Of a DNA stretch of 64,000 nucleotides, positions 23,601-33,962 are shown one piece after another. The stretch comes from Kingdonia uniflora. Its lineage: Eukaryota > Streptophyta > Magnoliopsida > Ranunculales > Circaeasteraceae. Position 1 is the stretch's first letter; the number at the start of each line of letters is the position of its first letter. The notes beneath the pieces were generated by a model. The model saw only the letters and a list, made by a program, of their open reading frames with translations, was not told the DNA's origin and did not search any database. The stretch lies in the NCBI GenBank assembly GCA_014058105.1, contig JACGCM010001594.1, forward strand, positions 248,001 through 312,000, read 5' to 3'. The position numbers and the translations under genes were made by a program.

Positions 23601-25228
23601 TGCTGTATCACCTTAACCACCATTCTCACTTTCTGAGATACATATAGACCTTTTAATTTGTATTGATCTGTTTTGTTACTTATACCTCTTCTACATCCAT
23701 TGGTTTGTCGTGTAGGTTCGTGGTGCAATGGAGAAATACCCTCCTTATCAATCTATCTTTGCTAAAATGTCCTATGGGGAGAGCCAGATGTTGGATAAGG
23801 CGTTCTATGAAGAGGAGGTGAAAAGGCTTTGTTTAGCATTTGAACAACAGGTATATAATGAGTGCTTACTAAGCTTGTTCTTTCTTTGTTTAGTCTATGC
23901 TAACCTGATCAAGCCCTTTATTCAATTATGGTAAACTTGGGGACTCAGCAAAGGTGCAAATCTTGTATCAAGTTCGAACAGATCATTAAATACGGAAATA
24001 AAACACAATTTTGATCATTTATGGTTTCAAATTTGAAATTGGTAATCTGCAGCGTGCGTCCATATTACCTCATCATGTTGATCTGGAATATTCAAAACTC
24101 AATTATTAGGAAATCAAGTTGAGAGAATTTTAAATACACCCCAAAATCTTAGAAGCTCACCCCATTTCAATATTAAAATGCTAACAAAAATTTCTCAATT
24201 GGTATATTTAAATGCTAATAAAAATTTCTCAATTGGTATAGACAATTATGCTCTCAAAATAAGAGCGTCACATATTTTCTTTTGAAAGTTCGCCATATCC
24301 TACACCACTAAACGTGAGATACATTATTGTATTTCGAACTAATGGGGAAACGATAAGAAATCAAGTAGCACTTTTGATCTTGGCAATAGTTACATAACAC
24401 GATATTAATCATGGAAGCTATCAATAAGCAATATTAACAATTAGAGACTGGTAACATTTTTTAAACGTCAACAAAATGTTGAAACTCATATAATCATTGT
24501 GATAGGTTAAGAGAGAAAGAATGTGTCAATAGAGAGATTGAGATAGAGAGAGGTAATGGTACTCGGTATCAGAATAAAAAAACCAAAATTAGTGGGATGT
24601 GTTTTACAAATTGATTTTATTGCTATTGTTTGTTTGTTTGTGTTGTTTGGAGGTTTTGAATAATAGAAGAGAAGATAAAGGAGCTAAGTCGCGAAAGGAT
24701 GTGGCGATCTACTTGAAATTTATTCTTTTTGTACTCCAGTTTTTCTTGCTTTAAAGATGGGGTGAGCTAATTAACTAACAAATACATTTAGTGGGGTGAG
24801 TTTAGAATGGGATGAGCTAATTAAAATTGGGGTTTATTTAAAATTTCTCAATCTAGTTTAGGCATCTAAATATTTGAGCAGCTGAAAGGAAGTTAGTCTG
24901 TATAACAGGAAAATAAATTCCATAAATGACCTCTTCCCCTAGTTTTAAGGTAATAAAACAAGTGTGCTTTTGACCTGCGGATGACAGTTTATATGCGGAA
25001 GAAAAACCCTGATACTTGTTTGACTAGTCTCATTTTATTTATTTTGGCTTAGAGTAGTTATTTAATTGGGTGCATGTTATTATTTCTGTTTTGCAGTTCC
25101 ACTATGGTGTGTTCTTTGCATACATGAGGCTGAGGGAGCAAGAGATCAGGAATCTTATGTGGATTTCAGAATGTGTGGCTCAGAACCAGAAGTCCAGAGT
25201 TCATGACAGTGTTGTTTTTATTTTCTAG
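17612..25228 (+). CDS. VHA-d: V-type proton ATPase subunit d (VHA-d), ten exons, intact
   Basis: Subunit d sits on top of the membrane c-ring of the vacuolar/endomembrane H+-ATPase and links it to the central stalk of V1. Exons read by eye with GT-AG borders: 17612-17792, 21084-21204, 21353-21460, 21557-21659, 22047-22127, 22210-22295, 22435-22494, 22586-22634, 23716-23850, 25097-25228. They total 1056 bp, i.e. 351 codons plus TAG, the usual plant length. The product starts [20 protein letters not shown] and contains [18 protein letters not shown] [58 protein letters not shown] and a C-terminal [19 protein letters not shown]. No stop or frameshift. The exon 2/3 junction gives Thr (EYITYGH) where Arg is usual. 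Introns 1, 8 and 9 are long (3.3, 1.1, 1.2 kb). Plants often have two copies (d1, d2); which one this is I cannot tell. Confidence 0.97.
17793..21083 (+). other. Intron 1 of VHA-d (3.3 kb)
   Basis: No second gene is supported. Short open frames on both strands (for example 18543-18761 minus, 19404-19676 plus) have no recognisable motif. A large first intron is common in plant housekeeping genes and may hold enhancer-type signals, which cannot be read here. Confidence 0.75.
22635..23715 (+). other. Intron 8 of VHA-d
   Basis: AT-rich intron between GTAAGT (22635) and TGTAG (ends 23715). I see no element or gene in it. Confidence 0.8.
24119..24851. mobile_element. MITE in intron 9 of VHA-d
   Basis: Left end TTGAGAGAATTTTAAATACA matches the reverse complement of the right end, TTGAGAAATTTTAAATAAAC, and the match continues through the CACCCCA.../AGCTCA.CCCATT segment for about 50 bp. 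The interior is AT-rich and non-coding. A 33-bp unit with AAAAATTTCTCAATTGGTAT is tandemly doubled at about 24176-24240. No clear target-site duplication, so the superfamily is open. Confidence 0.72.
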
Positions 25229-25940
25229 GTTCATTGGCATTAATTACAAGGCAAGAAAGAAACCCACCTTTTCTTGTGTAAATCTCCCATTCCATCTTTC
25301 TTCTGTGTTTAATTATTTTAGGTTGCAGATATTACTGCTGCCGCCTTCTGCGACTTTCTACAAGTTTCCAGAGTATTAAGTATGTATCTTATTGTGTAAA
25401 AGATGGTTTGTATCTATTTTGACTTGAGAATTTTCCACTATCTAGTTGCATTCAAAATTGAGTTCCAACAAAGAACTGTAAAATATGCAGGTCTTCGTAG
25501 CTGGCAATGTTGCTAATTCAAAACTTCGAAGAAAAGGTTTCAAAAGTAGTTTAAATTTTTGTTTAAATTTTTGAAGCAATCACTGTATATTGCTGAAAAT
25601 GCAGTACTGAAATGTGCATAAATGAGTGCCAATTCTTATGTCGGGGTTCAAGTATGAAAGTTAAGAGATTGCTTCCAGTGTTTTAACCTGTTCTTGAGTA
25701 TATTTCTGCATACAGCCGTGCTATAAAGTAATTGCATTTGCGCCATGCAACTTGAACTTCAACTTTATGGTACAGTAAGACCTCCGTATATTTATCCGCC
25801 ATAAGTTAATAACTCTATATTATTAATAGAAAGTCATTGGTCCCAACTTTGTGCCAAAAGCTAACTAGTTTTTATTTAGTATATTTTTTTATAACTCTCC
25901 AAAATTAGGTGGCAATGATTTTATAAAACAATAAAAAAGG
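25229..25940. other. 3' flank of VHA-d with a possible MITE fragment
   Basis: Contains the V-ATPase 3' UTR (poly(A) site not identifiable with confidence). At about 25777-25870 there is an AGACCTCCGTATATTTATCC / TTAATAACTCTATATTA segment that resembles the ends of plant elements with CENP-B/Tigger-type transposases. It is then interrupted by the copia LTR at 25941. Confidence 0.45.
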
Positions 25941-26147
25941 TGTTAACAAAAATATCTACTCAACCCATCACATATCATGCATACAAGTAATATACCACCA
26001 CAAATGTGTATATATAGGAGTTTATATAAGGTCTTTAAAACTCTCCCCATAAACCCTAAGGAGTTTATGGGTTTATGAGTTGGGTTAGGAGTCGGTGGCT
26101 TACCCCAAACCCAGTTTGGGTTGGACCCAACCGAATGGTTCCTAATA
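25941..26147 (-). repeat. Left (3') LTR of copia element
   Basis: Shares TCACATATCATGC, TATATATAGGAG, CTCTCCCCAT and CCAACCGAATGGTTCCTA with the right LTR in the same order. It is shorter because a segment of about 50 bp near the middle is missing. Confidence 0.85.
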
Positions 26148-28030
26148 TTCCCCCTTTGGGGTGTCCCAAATCTAGATGATTTGCCTTATTAAAACCTCCG
26201 CCTAGCAAAACCATGTGGGAAAAAAGCTATATAAGGAAAGAGTACAATCTTATGTCACAGATAGATGGTGGGCGCGCATAACGTTGCCTCATCAAAACCT
26301 CTAGCCAATAAAACCCCCAAAGATAAAAACTGCGCTATCAAGAAAAGGAGTACAACACGCATATGCCTATGTCAGGTGGAGACTATTCCCCCTGATGTCT
26401 ATATCCCAGATCCCAGAGACGTCAAAAAATATAAACTTCGCATGTCTATTCCGTGTACCAATATCTCGATGTCAGGTCTCTTAGAAAACAACTGGGCAAC
26501 TAGTCTTGCCTTGACCTAATAATCTCTTCGAGTTCCTTACGTTTTTGTACTAATTCTCATTTGTATCCGACAGGCTCTATGGCATCACTTTGTGTTTTAC
26601 AATAAGTTTGGATTCCCATTTGGGCTCAGCTTGGATTCCAGACACCCAATTTGGCTAATGTACAACAACACACAGTCATTTATAATAAGTGGTTAAGAAT
26701 CCTCATCTTAGATGGTGAGCACAGTAGCGAAGGTGAATGCGTTATTGACGATCACTATTAAACGATCCTACGTTGTACAATTACAAACATAATAGATCGA
26801 GATCTCTTTATTAAAATATACATGTGCCACGCCAGGTTTGGCTCGTAATTCATCAACTGGTCGCGTAGTTACTATTGCCTTGTCGATAGGTGGTTCTATC
26901 CCCGATGAACCGGCTACACCATAAGTAGAGCTGGCAAATGGGTCAGGTTTGGGTTATACGAGTCGGGTCATAATAGGTTCATGGGTCAGAAATGCAAACC
27001 TAAACCCAACTCATTTAGTTAAACGGGCCAAAAATACAAACCCAAACCCAACCCTGATTTAAACAGGTCAACCCGACCCGACCCTTTTGACCTATTTAAA
27101 TATTAATTTGGGTCATGGATCATAGGTTTTAACTTTATTTGACACAATTGTGTGAGAGTGGGTTTGTTGAAGTTTTGATTGGTAGGTATTGGTGTTACAT
27201 GTGTTCTAAAATGATGAGTTTAGTAATGAAAGTGGAGAACAAATGCCCATTTTCTAAGAGTGGGTTTGTTAAATAAATGTGTAGCAATAACAAAAGAGGA
27301 TGAGATAATAAAACTGAAGTGAGATCGGATCAAATGCCATATGTTTATAGGTAGTAATAACACATTAACCTCTCTTTGGGCTTAGATCTTACTTCAAATG
27401 ATGATTAATACCATAAAAATCATAAATTATAATTGCCCCAAATTAAACTTAAACGAGTCACGGGTCAACCCAAACCATTTAAGATAAACCCTAACTCGAC
27501 CCATTTATTAAATAGGTTAGACGGGTTTGGGTCAAATGACCCGCAACCTATTAAGGCCAAACCTAAACCCACAAGAAATAGGGTTAGGTCGAGTCATGGG
27601 TTACTTTCGGCTCTAACCATAAACCATATCTTGTCCCTTATTCTGTTGCTCGACGGCTCAGAAAATTTATTTCCAACGGTGCTCTGCGCGTAGTGCGAGT
27701 CTTAAATTCGTTTACAAAAGGCACGTCAGTTCCTCAGAATGTCCGGCTGTGTGCAAGTGTATTACTTGCGGATACATGCAACTTGGTCACTCTAGTAGCG
27801 TCGCTAAATGCATATAAGCAATTCATTTGCGTCTTATTATAAGTGAAGAATCTGCTAGACGTTATTGTCACTATTTTGTATAAATGGATCTAGATGAGAT
27901 AACGATGGTATCTCCCAAGAAATCTTGAGACTCTTTTAAGGTATTATCTGTCATAATATCGTCTCGTCAAAGTGATAATTTATCCTACAGTAGTCTTGCA
28001 GCAAATACGTTACCAGTGGGTTTCAAATAT
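26148..28030 (-). other. Decayed 3' interior of the copia element
   Basis: Expected RT/RNase H region, but no RT block is readable. It is interrupted by the hAT-like MITE. No gene is supported. Confidence 0.5.
26926..27615. mobile_element. hAT-like MITE nested in the copia element
   Basis: The ends are TAGAGCTGGCAAATGGGTC and, inverted, TAGAGCCGAAAGTAACCC. The flanking octamers ACCATAAG (26918) and ACCATAAA (27616) differ by one base, an 8-bp target-site duplication as made by hAT transposases. The arms are rich in GGGTCGGGT/ACCCGACCC-type words, as in many plant hAT MITEs. No coding capacity. Confidence 0.8.
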
Positions 28031-28597
28031 CTAAAGATAGATGGCGAATTGCAACCTAAATAAATATAAGGCCGTCGTCTGAGGACCCAACTTTGGGTAT
28101 TGCAGAGGTGTCCTTGACACCTGCACAGTATATTCAAATGTGCACAGAAGGGCAACACTTGGTTCCAACCTAGTTACTAGTTGCTTTGGAAAAAATAGAT
28201 GATTTGCTATCGGACGAACTCTAATTACTGTCATGGGGAGCAAAATGCGTGAGCAAGAATGCATAGGCCACACACTAGTCAGAACCAGTGACTGTAATCA
28301 TAGTGGCCTAGTGATTAGATCCAATCGCTAGATTAGGTTCTCCGCCAACCCAAGCTGGGTATAGAAATGGGGTACTCTCAATGCTCAATCATATTTCCCA
28401 TTATCGGTACAACAATCATCAGATGCGCAGGAAGTAAACTCACCAGCTCCGTCAAGTCGTATCGACTTAATCGGTCGATCCAAGAACTGAGCCTGCAATC
28501 TAATGATGTAAGTAAGAAATCGTGTTAACATTGCGTTCCTAGTTGTTGATAATAGGCAAACGTAAGACCATCTCCAAGATGCGTCTATTATGGCCAT
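28031..28597 (-). pseudogene. copia integrase relic
   Basis: The minus-strand frames read IDASWRWSYVCLLSTTRNAM and IKSIRLDGAGEFTS, matching the integrase catalytic blocks with the two Asp positions present. The later 80-codon frame starting at 28273 continues in a shifted frame (RIRPIANHLF, then QYPKLGPQ), so at least one frameshift is present. Confidence 0.82.
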
Positions 28598-29320
28598 AAA
28601 TACTCAAAAGGGGCTACTATGTGGATGAATATGTCCACATGTGTCTCTATGGATGTGATGGAAAAATGGTTGGAGATGCCACTCCACCTTCGTCATAATA
28701 GGATGAACAATTGACTTTCTTTAAAAGTAATCGTTACACAGATACTCTCTAGATCTTCTCCCCTTTAATGGAAATAAATAAGAAAATGTTCCCGATAATT
28801 CTCTTCATTATGATAGCCCAGAGAAGTGTATTGGAAACCGTTCTAATATCGTTGTCTGACCTTTAAAGGCGGATGTAATGCACAAAACCTGGTTGTCATT
28901 TTCTCCTATTGTCTTCTATTTGATAACCATTATCATGTAGGTACTTGGTAACCATTATCATGTATGTTCCTAAAGCTTAGCCAATTCCGATTGGGCTTAC
29001 TAGCATATAAAGTGGACTAGATACCTAGTATCGCACCGTTAGAGAGCAATGGTGTGGTACCTTCAGTACCTTCTATCACGTTAGTCGGGCTAATGATAGT
29101 CCAGACATCCCAGATGCACAAGGTCAAAGAAAATAAATATTTGCATATTCCGAAGGGGTTCGAGTGCGTGGTACTATTGTCTCTGAGACATGTGTCGCCA
29201 CTTATTCGATTATCAGTAAATGTTTTATGATCATATAATGTTCTATAAGCAAATACTGATTTATGAGTAGAGAGATCTTTTGGGCAGGTTGTATGTAGTA
29301 GATCAACTATCATACGTGGA
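28598..29320 (-). pseudogene. copia protease-region relic
   Basis: The frame 29313-29017 contains DTCLRDNSTTHSNP, corresponding to the LADSATTH active-site line of this copia lineage, followed by NVIEGTEGTTPLLSNG, which matches the conserved IEGSG..LPNG block. The catalytic DSATT is altered to DNSTT. It continues toward integrase with stops. Confidence 0.75.
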
Positions 29321-31160
29321 ATTTAACTACTTCTATAGTAATAAATTCAATCATAATTACATAACAAAATAGGATATCATAGATGTGATACCTAGTGCAT
29401 GTTACGAGCATTTGAAGAAGCTAACCAGTGAAGAGTTTCAACTTAATCAAAGGTAGTACTAATGAAGTAAAACTACTACTAGCAACAAGCAAAGTTATTT
29501 CTTGGTAATGTTCTTTAAGTGACATTACATATATATTAAGACTCTGCTACTGATCACTCTTGGATATGATCTAAAACTGCGCAGGTATCTTGGAAGAAAT
29601 GTGACTTTAACCTATGCAGTTACAATGTTTACCCCTGTCGTGGTCACGTGATAAGGTCAAGGCTGATCTATTAAGATCGTTTGGGCTATCTTGCAGTTCC
29701 ATACCCAGTGCCCAACTCTTCCGTGTCCAGCTTCTAATTTTTCATTTCACTTTGATTCATATGTGAACTTTGTGTTTCCCTTGCCTGGTTACTGGTGGCT
29801 GGAATATAAATCCAGCCAATGTTATCACCTCTTGCATGTCCACAATTACGATATAATCTACAGCTTCTCAGTTACCAAACCTAGCATTGTCCGACGTCGG
29901 CACATGCATATGCTTAGAAAGCACGAGTTTATGGTTTTCAGCCAACAACTATCGTTTTGCTCAAGAATGAGTAAAACTAAAATAAGTTAGTGAGCTATCA
30001 AATATTTGCCCAGAAACACAATATTTGAAGTGTGAAAAGTTAATAAAATATTTTGAATATTGCTATATTTCTCAACTATTTCTCCACATAACATCCTAGT
30101 AGAGTTGCACTAGTGATATGATACTAGAATAGGAGGGTAATCCATTATTAAGTCCTCCTGAATATGGGGGCGAGGGTGCAAGCAAAGCACTAGCTTTGTT
30201 TACTAGAGACTCATTGTTCTAAACAATAGTCTTGTTCAGATTCTACAGAGGCAGATGGATCTCCGAATCCATATAGGTCAAGTTTGTTTATACCAAACAA
30301 AGTTGTAGTATGGGAGGTTCTCAATCTTTCGAGTATCGCCAACATCTGTTATGCATATAAATCTATACCAATAGTATTCTATAAACATTTCTGACATAAG
30401 ACAGTTCTAAGTATTCAAGGTAATAATTGCCAATCATTATTTGTAGTGAACGCTGCTCATATCCTAATACTCATGAAGTCCTATTAAGTACATGATACTG
30501 AGTCATTATGTGCGATTCATAGTATATTGTACAATGAAGTGAATGTTTCACAATTATTACCTGCAAGTGAACATGACTTTATACTCATGATATCCTATTA
30601 AGCATCAAATCCCATATTTACCATGTAAATTGGTGATATTAACCTTAAAGTGTGTATTAATAGAGTATTGGCCAAGACAACTATTTAAAACCACTCGATG
30701 TTGGGATCCTTATCTAACTATTGAGGGTGTTCTGAACCCCAAGGTTCTGTATAAAGAATGCATATTCTAGTAAAATGACCTATTAATTTGCTACAGATAT
30801 GTGAGGATATTAGATGTTTAGCAGATGAGTGGTTTTATCCCTGAATTCTGATGAGTTCCCAAGGTAGGTAGATTAATCCAATCTTGGAATTAACTATCTA
30901 GGAGTATATCAGGGTGCTATAATGTCTTATATACTTCTAGATGTTATCAGATAATATCTAATTGTACCTGGACAGTGTTAGACTTGATTTAGACCGGGTC
31001 TAGTCAAGTCTGGGTTAGGTTTGACTTGGACTGAATCTAGTTTGGATCGGTCTTAACTGAGTTCAGATTGAGTTAGAGCTAGTATGACCGAGTCATATTG
31101 GTTCAGACCTAGTTAAAACCAGTTAGGTTTGTTGGACTAGGTCCTTATTGAACCTTGAGC
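29321..31160. other. Decayed gag/5' region of the copia element
   Basis: No readable gag; open frames are short. Around 30960-31140 the text is rich in GGTTAG/CTAGTT/GACTTGG variants, apparently a degenerate simple-repeat stretch. Confidence 0.5.
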
Positions 31161-31211
31161 TGGGTGACGTGTCAGCGTATGTGGGTTCCATTATGCTACA
31201 TCAGTAGTGAT

Positions 31212-31400
31212 ATGTGGCATGTCACGTCAGCTCGGTAGGGCCCCTGGTGCCATTCATCACTAATACGTGGCATACCACATTAGCTCGGTTGGACCCCTGG
31301 TGTCACGTTACCACTGATACGTGGCATGCCACGTAAGCTCATTGGGACCCCAGGTACCACATTACCACTGACACGTGTCCCCGACACGTCAGCTCAGTGG
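31212..31400. repeat. Imperfect 53-54 bp tandem repeats with ACGTGGC palindromes
   Basis: Units start at 31212, 31265, 31319 and 31373, each opening with ACGTGGCATGCCACGT or a variant; the copy at 31319 has a near palindrome and the core GGCATGCC is perfect. They carry CACGT/ACGTGGC words like plant G-box or ABRE elements. Looser copies with CCACGTCAGC continue to about 31640. The array lies in the leader between the 5' LTR and gag of the minus-strand copia element. Confidence 0.8.
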
Positions 31401-32201
31401 TGCCGACCTTAGTGCTACATGGCATTCTATGTCAGTAGCTATAGGACCCCTGGTGCTACGTTAGCCTACTATATGGTAGTGGCACATTAACAAGTAAAAG
31501 CCTCGGTGCCACATCATCAATGCCATATGGTAGTCACACGTCATCATTATTATGTGCTTGACACGTCAGTACTTATGGGACCCTCACTGCCACGTCAGCT
31601 AGTGGGTCTGCCATGTCAAGACATGTAAGACCCACTAGCTCAGCCTATCATGGAGTATCACATCATTAATGTGGGATCTACTGCAGTCTAATGATGCCAT
31701 CAACCTTATGGGATGACGTCAGCAAGTTTGAAACCCTAGGATAACGTTATTCTTAGGCCAATCGATGTATTTTTTTAGCAGATGCGTCGTGATTGTTTGC
31801 TGTTTTCATGGCCAATTTCCCGACGATTCGTTTACTTCCAGGAGGTGTAGAATATACTTCTGCGACCGTTGGAATGCAGGCTATGTAAAAAAAATTACAC
31901 TTGCAGTCTAATTATGCCAAAAAACTATAGTAAAATACCTTTGAAAATAGACCTTCAAAAAGGGTAAAAATTAGGTATAAACTATTAAAAAAATGCCTAA
32001 AAAGGCCTAGTGTTTTTTCCAAATCAAATCTAAAATCATAGTTATGTATAAATCTAATGTTTATTCAAGTATAAAACGATTGAATTTAACGAATATATCG
32101 AATTATACCTCTCCGTAAAGCAAAAAAAAAGAAGCTTTATTGAGGAAACTGCGAAGATCCAAACTTTTGCTCCAAAAGCTATGTAAATCGCGTTGATAAC
32201 G

Positions 32202-32456
32202 TGTAAAGAATAAAAGCATCTACTCTACCAATCACATATCATGCGTACAATTAATATAGAAAACTATATAGAGAGAGAAGAAAGATAACATTTATTAGAT
32301 GTACTTGTCAAGGTTACTAATAATACCCCCACAAAGTTGTATATATAGGAGGCTACATAAGGTCTCTAAAGCTCTCCCCATTTATGGGTTAGATTAGAAG
32401 TCGGTGGGTTACCCCAAGCCCAGTTCGGGTTGGATCCAACCGAATGGTTCCTAGCA
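32202..32456 (-). repeat. Right (5') LTR of copia element
   Basis: Starts TGTAAAG and ends CCTAGCA (TG...CA) on the plus strand. It matches the left LTR over most of its length and contains the extra segment missing there. The primer-site-like GCGTTGATAAC lies immediately before it. Confidence 0.85.
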
Positions 32457-32506
32457 AGAGGTATTTTACTAAGAAATATTGTTAATAATCCAATATTTTT
32501 CTCGAT

Positions 32507-33008
32507 TGTAGTCCCGTGATTCTTTTCAGGGACGACAATAAGTGTATAATCGTTTTGGGCTTGATACGTTTCGCTGGAGGCGCACACCACTTGACTCTCT
32601 CCGGCTTTCTCCCTTAAACTCTGTTTCTTTTAAAGAAGAGAAAGTACTTAGTCAGGAACTAGAAGAAGAAGAAGATCCCCTTATGTTACCTCCCCACCTC
32701 TACTTATAGGGAGGGTGAGACCTAGGGGTGCCCCTGCTCATGTGCTTTGTGTAATTCGTAAGATATTCCTTCAGGGTCATAGGCCCTACATCACCACGTT
32801 GGCAGAGAGGCTAATACCTGCCATCGTCGGTTGTGTTTGTCATTACTCTGCAGTTGTTAGGCGAGTTCCCGCCCAAGACCTGCTCGTTGTTAGCATGGAG
32901 CTCGCATAACGACCTGGGCGGTCAACGTTAGCTGGAGTATTCCTACTTTTAGTCGAGGGGTTGTTCAACAACCTTCCACCTCGTGGCTAGCGGGAGCGTG
33001 CTCCTACA
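32507..33008 (-). repeat. 3' LTR of Tat-type element
   Basis: Plus-strand text starts TGTAGTCCCGTGATTC and ends GTGCTCCTACA, giving TGTAG...CTACA ends. It aligns over its whole length with 44934-45437. The run GAAGAAGAAGAAGA and ACCTCTACTTATAGGGAGG are shared landmarks. Confidence 0.95.
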
Positions 33009-33024
33009 ATTGCCCCCCCTCAGG
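33009..33024 (-). promoter_or_regulatory. Polypurine tract
   Basis: On the minus strand CTGAGGGGGGGCAAT directly precedes the LTR start TGTAGGAGCACG, as expected for plus-strand DNA priming. Confidence 0.85.
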
Positions 33025-33960
33025 TCTTGCTCATAGTGAGGGAGAGCTGAGGCGGTATGGTCATGTATTGGTCAGTTGTTGTATTGGGAGGTATGTGACA
33101 TCATACCTGTCAGTGCTTTAGGAAGGGATAAGGGTAATTAGTTTTTGGAAAAATGTGTGGCGTACGGTAGCTGCCACTACTGGCGACAAATCACATCAGT
33201 TTGGTGGGTCTGGCAATTAATTACAACTACCTCCCCGTGTACACCTATATAATAGGACCTACTGTGGAGTGGGAACAACTTTGGCTATTCAGTGTTTGTA
33301 ATCTTAGTGTAAGTTTGAACTCTCTTCTTTCTTGTTGTGTTCTTGGAGCGCTACATGTGTTGGGCATTTCTGTTTGGCGTGATGATCTGTTTTGGCTGTG
33401 AGCTGTCCATCATTACACATTGAAAGTACTGGTGAGTTTCCTAGTCAGTTCACTTGATTTGTAGTGATATATACTTGCTTGCTAGTTTTAGCTAGATTTC
33501 TTGTTCGGTGCTGGTAGGGATCTAAACCAACCGGTGGTGATGCCGGCGATACTGTGGTTGTGTGTCGTTGTGAGATTGTAAGAGTGATCTGAGGTGGCTC
33601 AGCTGTGACTCTGTGGTGAATCGTGTATTGCGCGTCGTGGGGTTATAATGAGGGTGGCGACCGCATAAGGCCAGGTAAGAGCTTAGGGGCAATAGGTCCC
33701 TAAGGTGCCTTAGTCGCCTATATGGCCATTATGCCCATTATGCCCTTCATACTTTAGGTTGAGTCTGATATTTGTATATGGCTCATGTAGGCACGTCCAA
33801 GCACAGAGCACGAGTCTGTGCACCATGACGTTAGGAAGACCGAGGTGAGGGATGGTTTCTTTGGGTGAGGAGTCATCGACGGAGGGGTTCACGGCCATGC
33901 CACCTTGCACTATACCCGTGGAATAGGGGGGAGGGGGCTGTCACGACCTCAAGGCGGGTC
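33025..33960. other. Tail of Tat-type element next to the 3' LTR
   Basis: No gene motif seen. Short open frames occur on both strands without recognisable features; it could contain the promoter of the plus-strand antisense gene that follows. Confidence 0.5.
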
Positions 33961-33962
33961 CC

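Larger units (their letters stand above)
25941..32456 (-). mobile_element. Old Ty1/copia element with both LTRs
   Basis: Two related LTRs (25941-26147 and 32202-32456) flank 6 kb of decayed sequence. The orientation is minus: a polypurine tract (AAAGGGGGAA on minus) adjoins the left LTR, and a primer-site-like sequence (plus GCGTTGATAAC, compare GCTCTGATACCA, the complement of the usual tRNA-iMet site) adjoins the right LTR. Flanks AAAGG and AGAGG are a probable 5-bp target-site duplication with one change. Protease and integrase relics in the interior confirm copia. It hosts a nested MITE and a repeat array. Confidence 0.82.
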
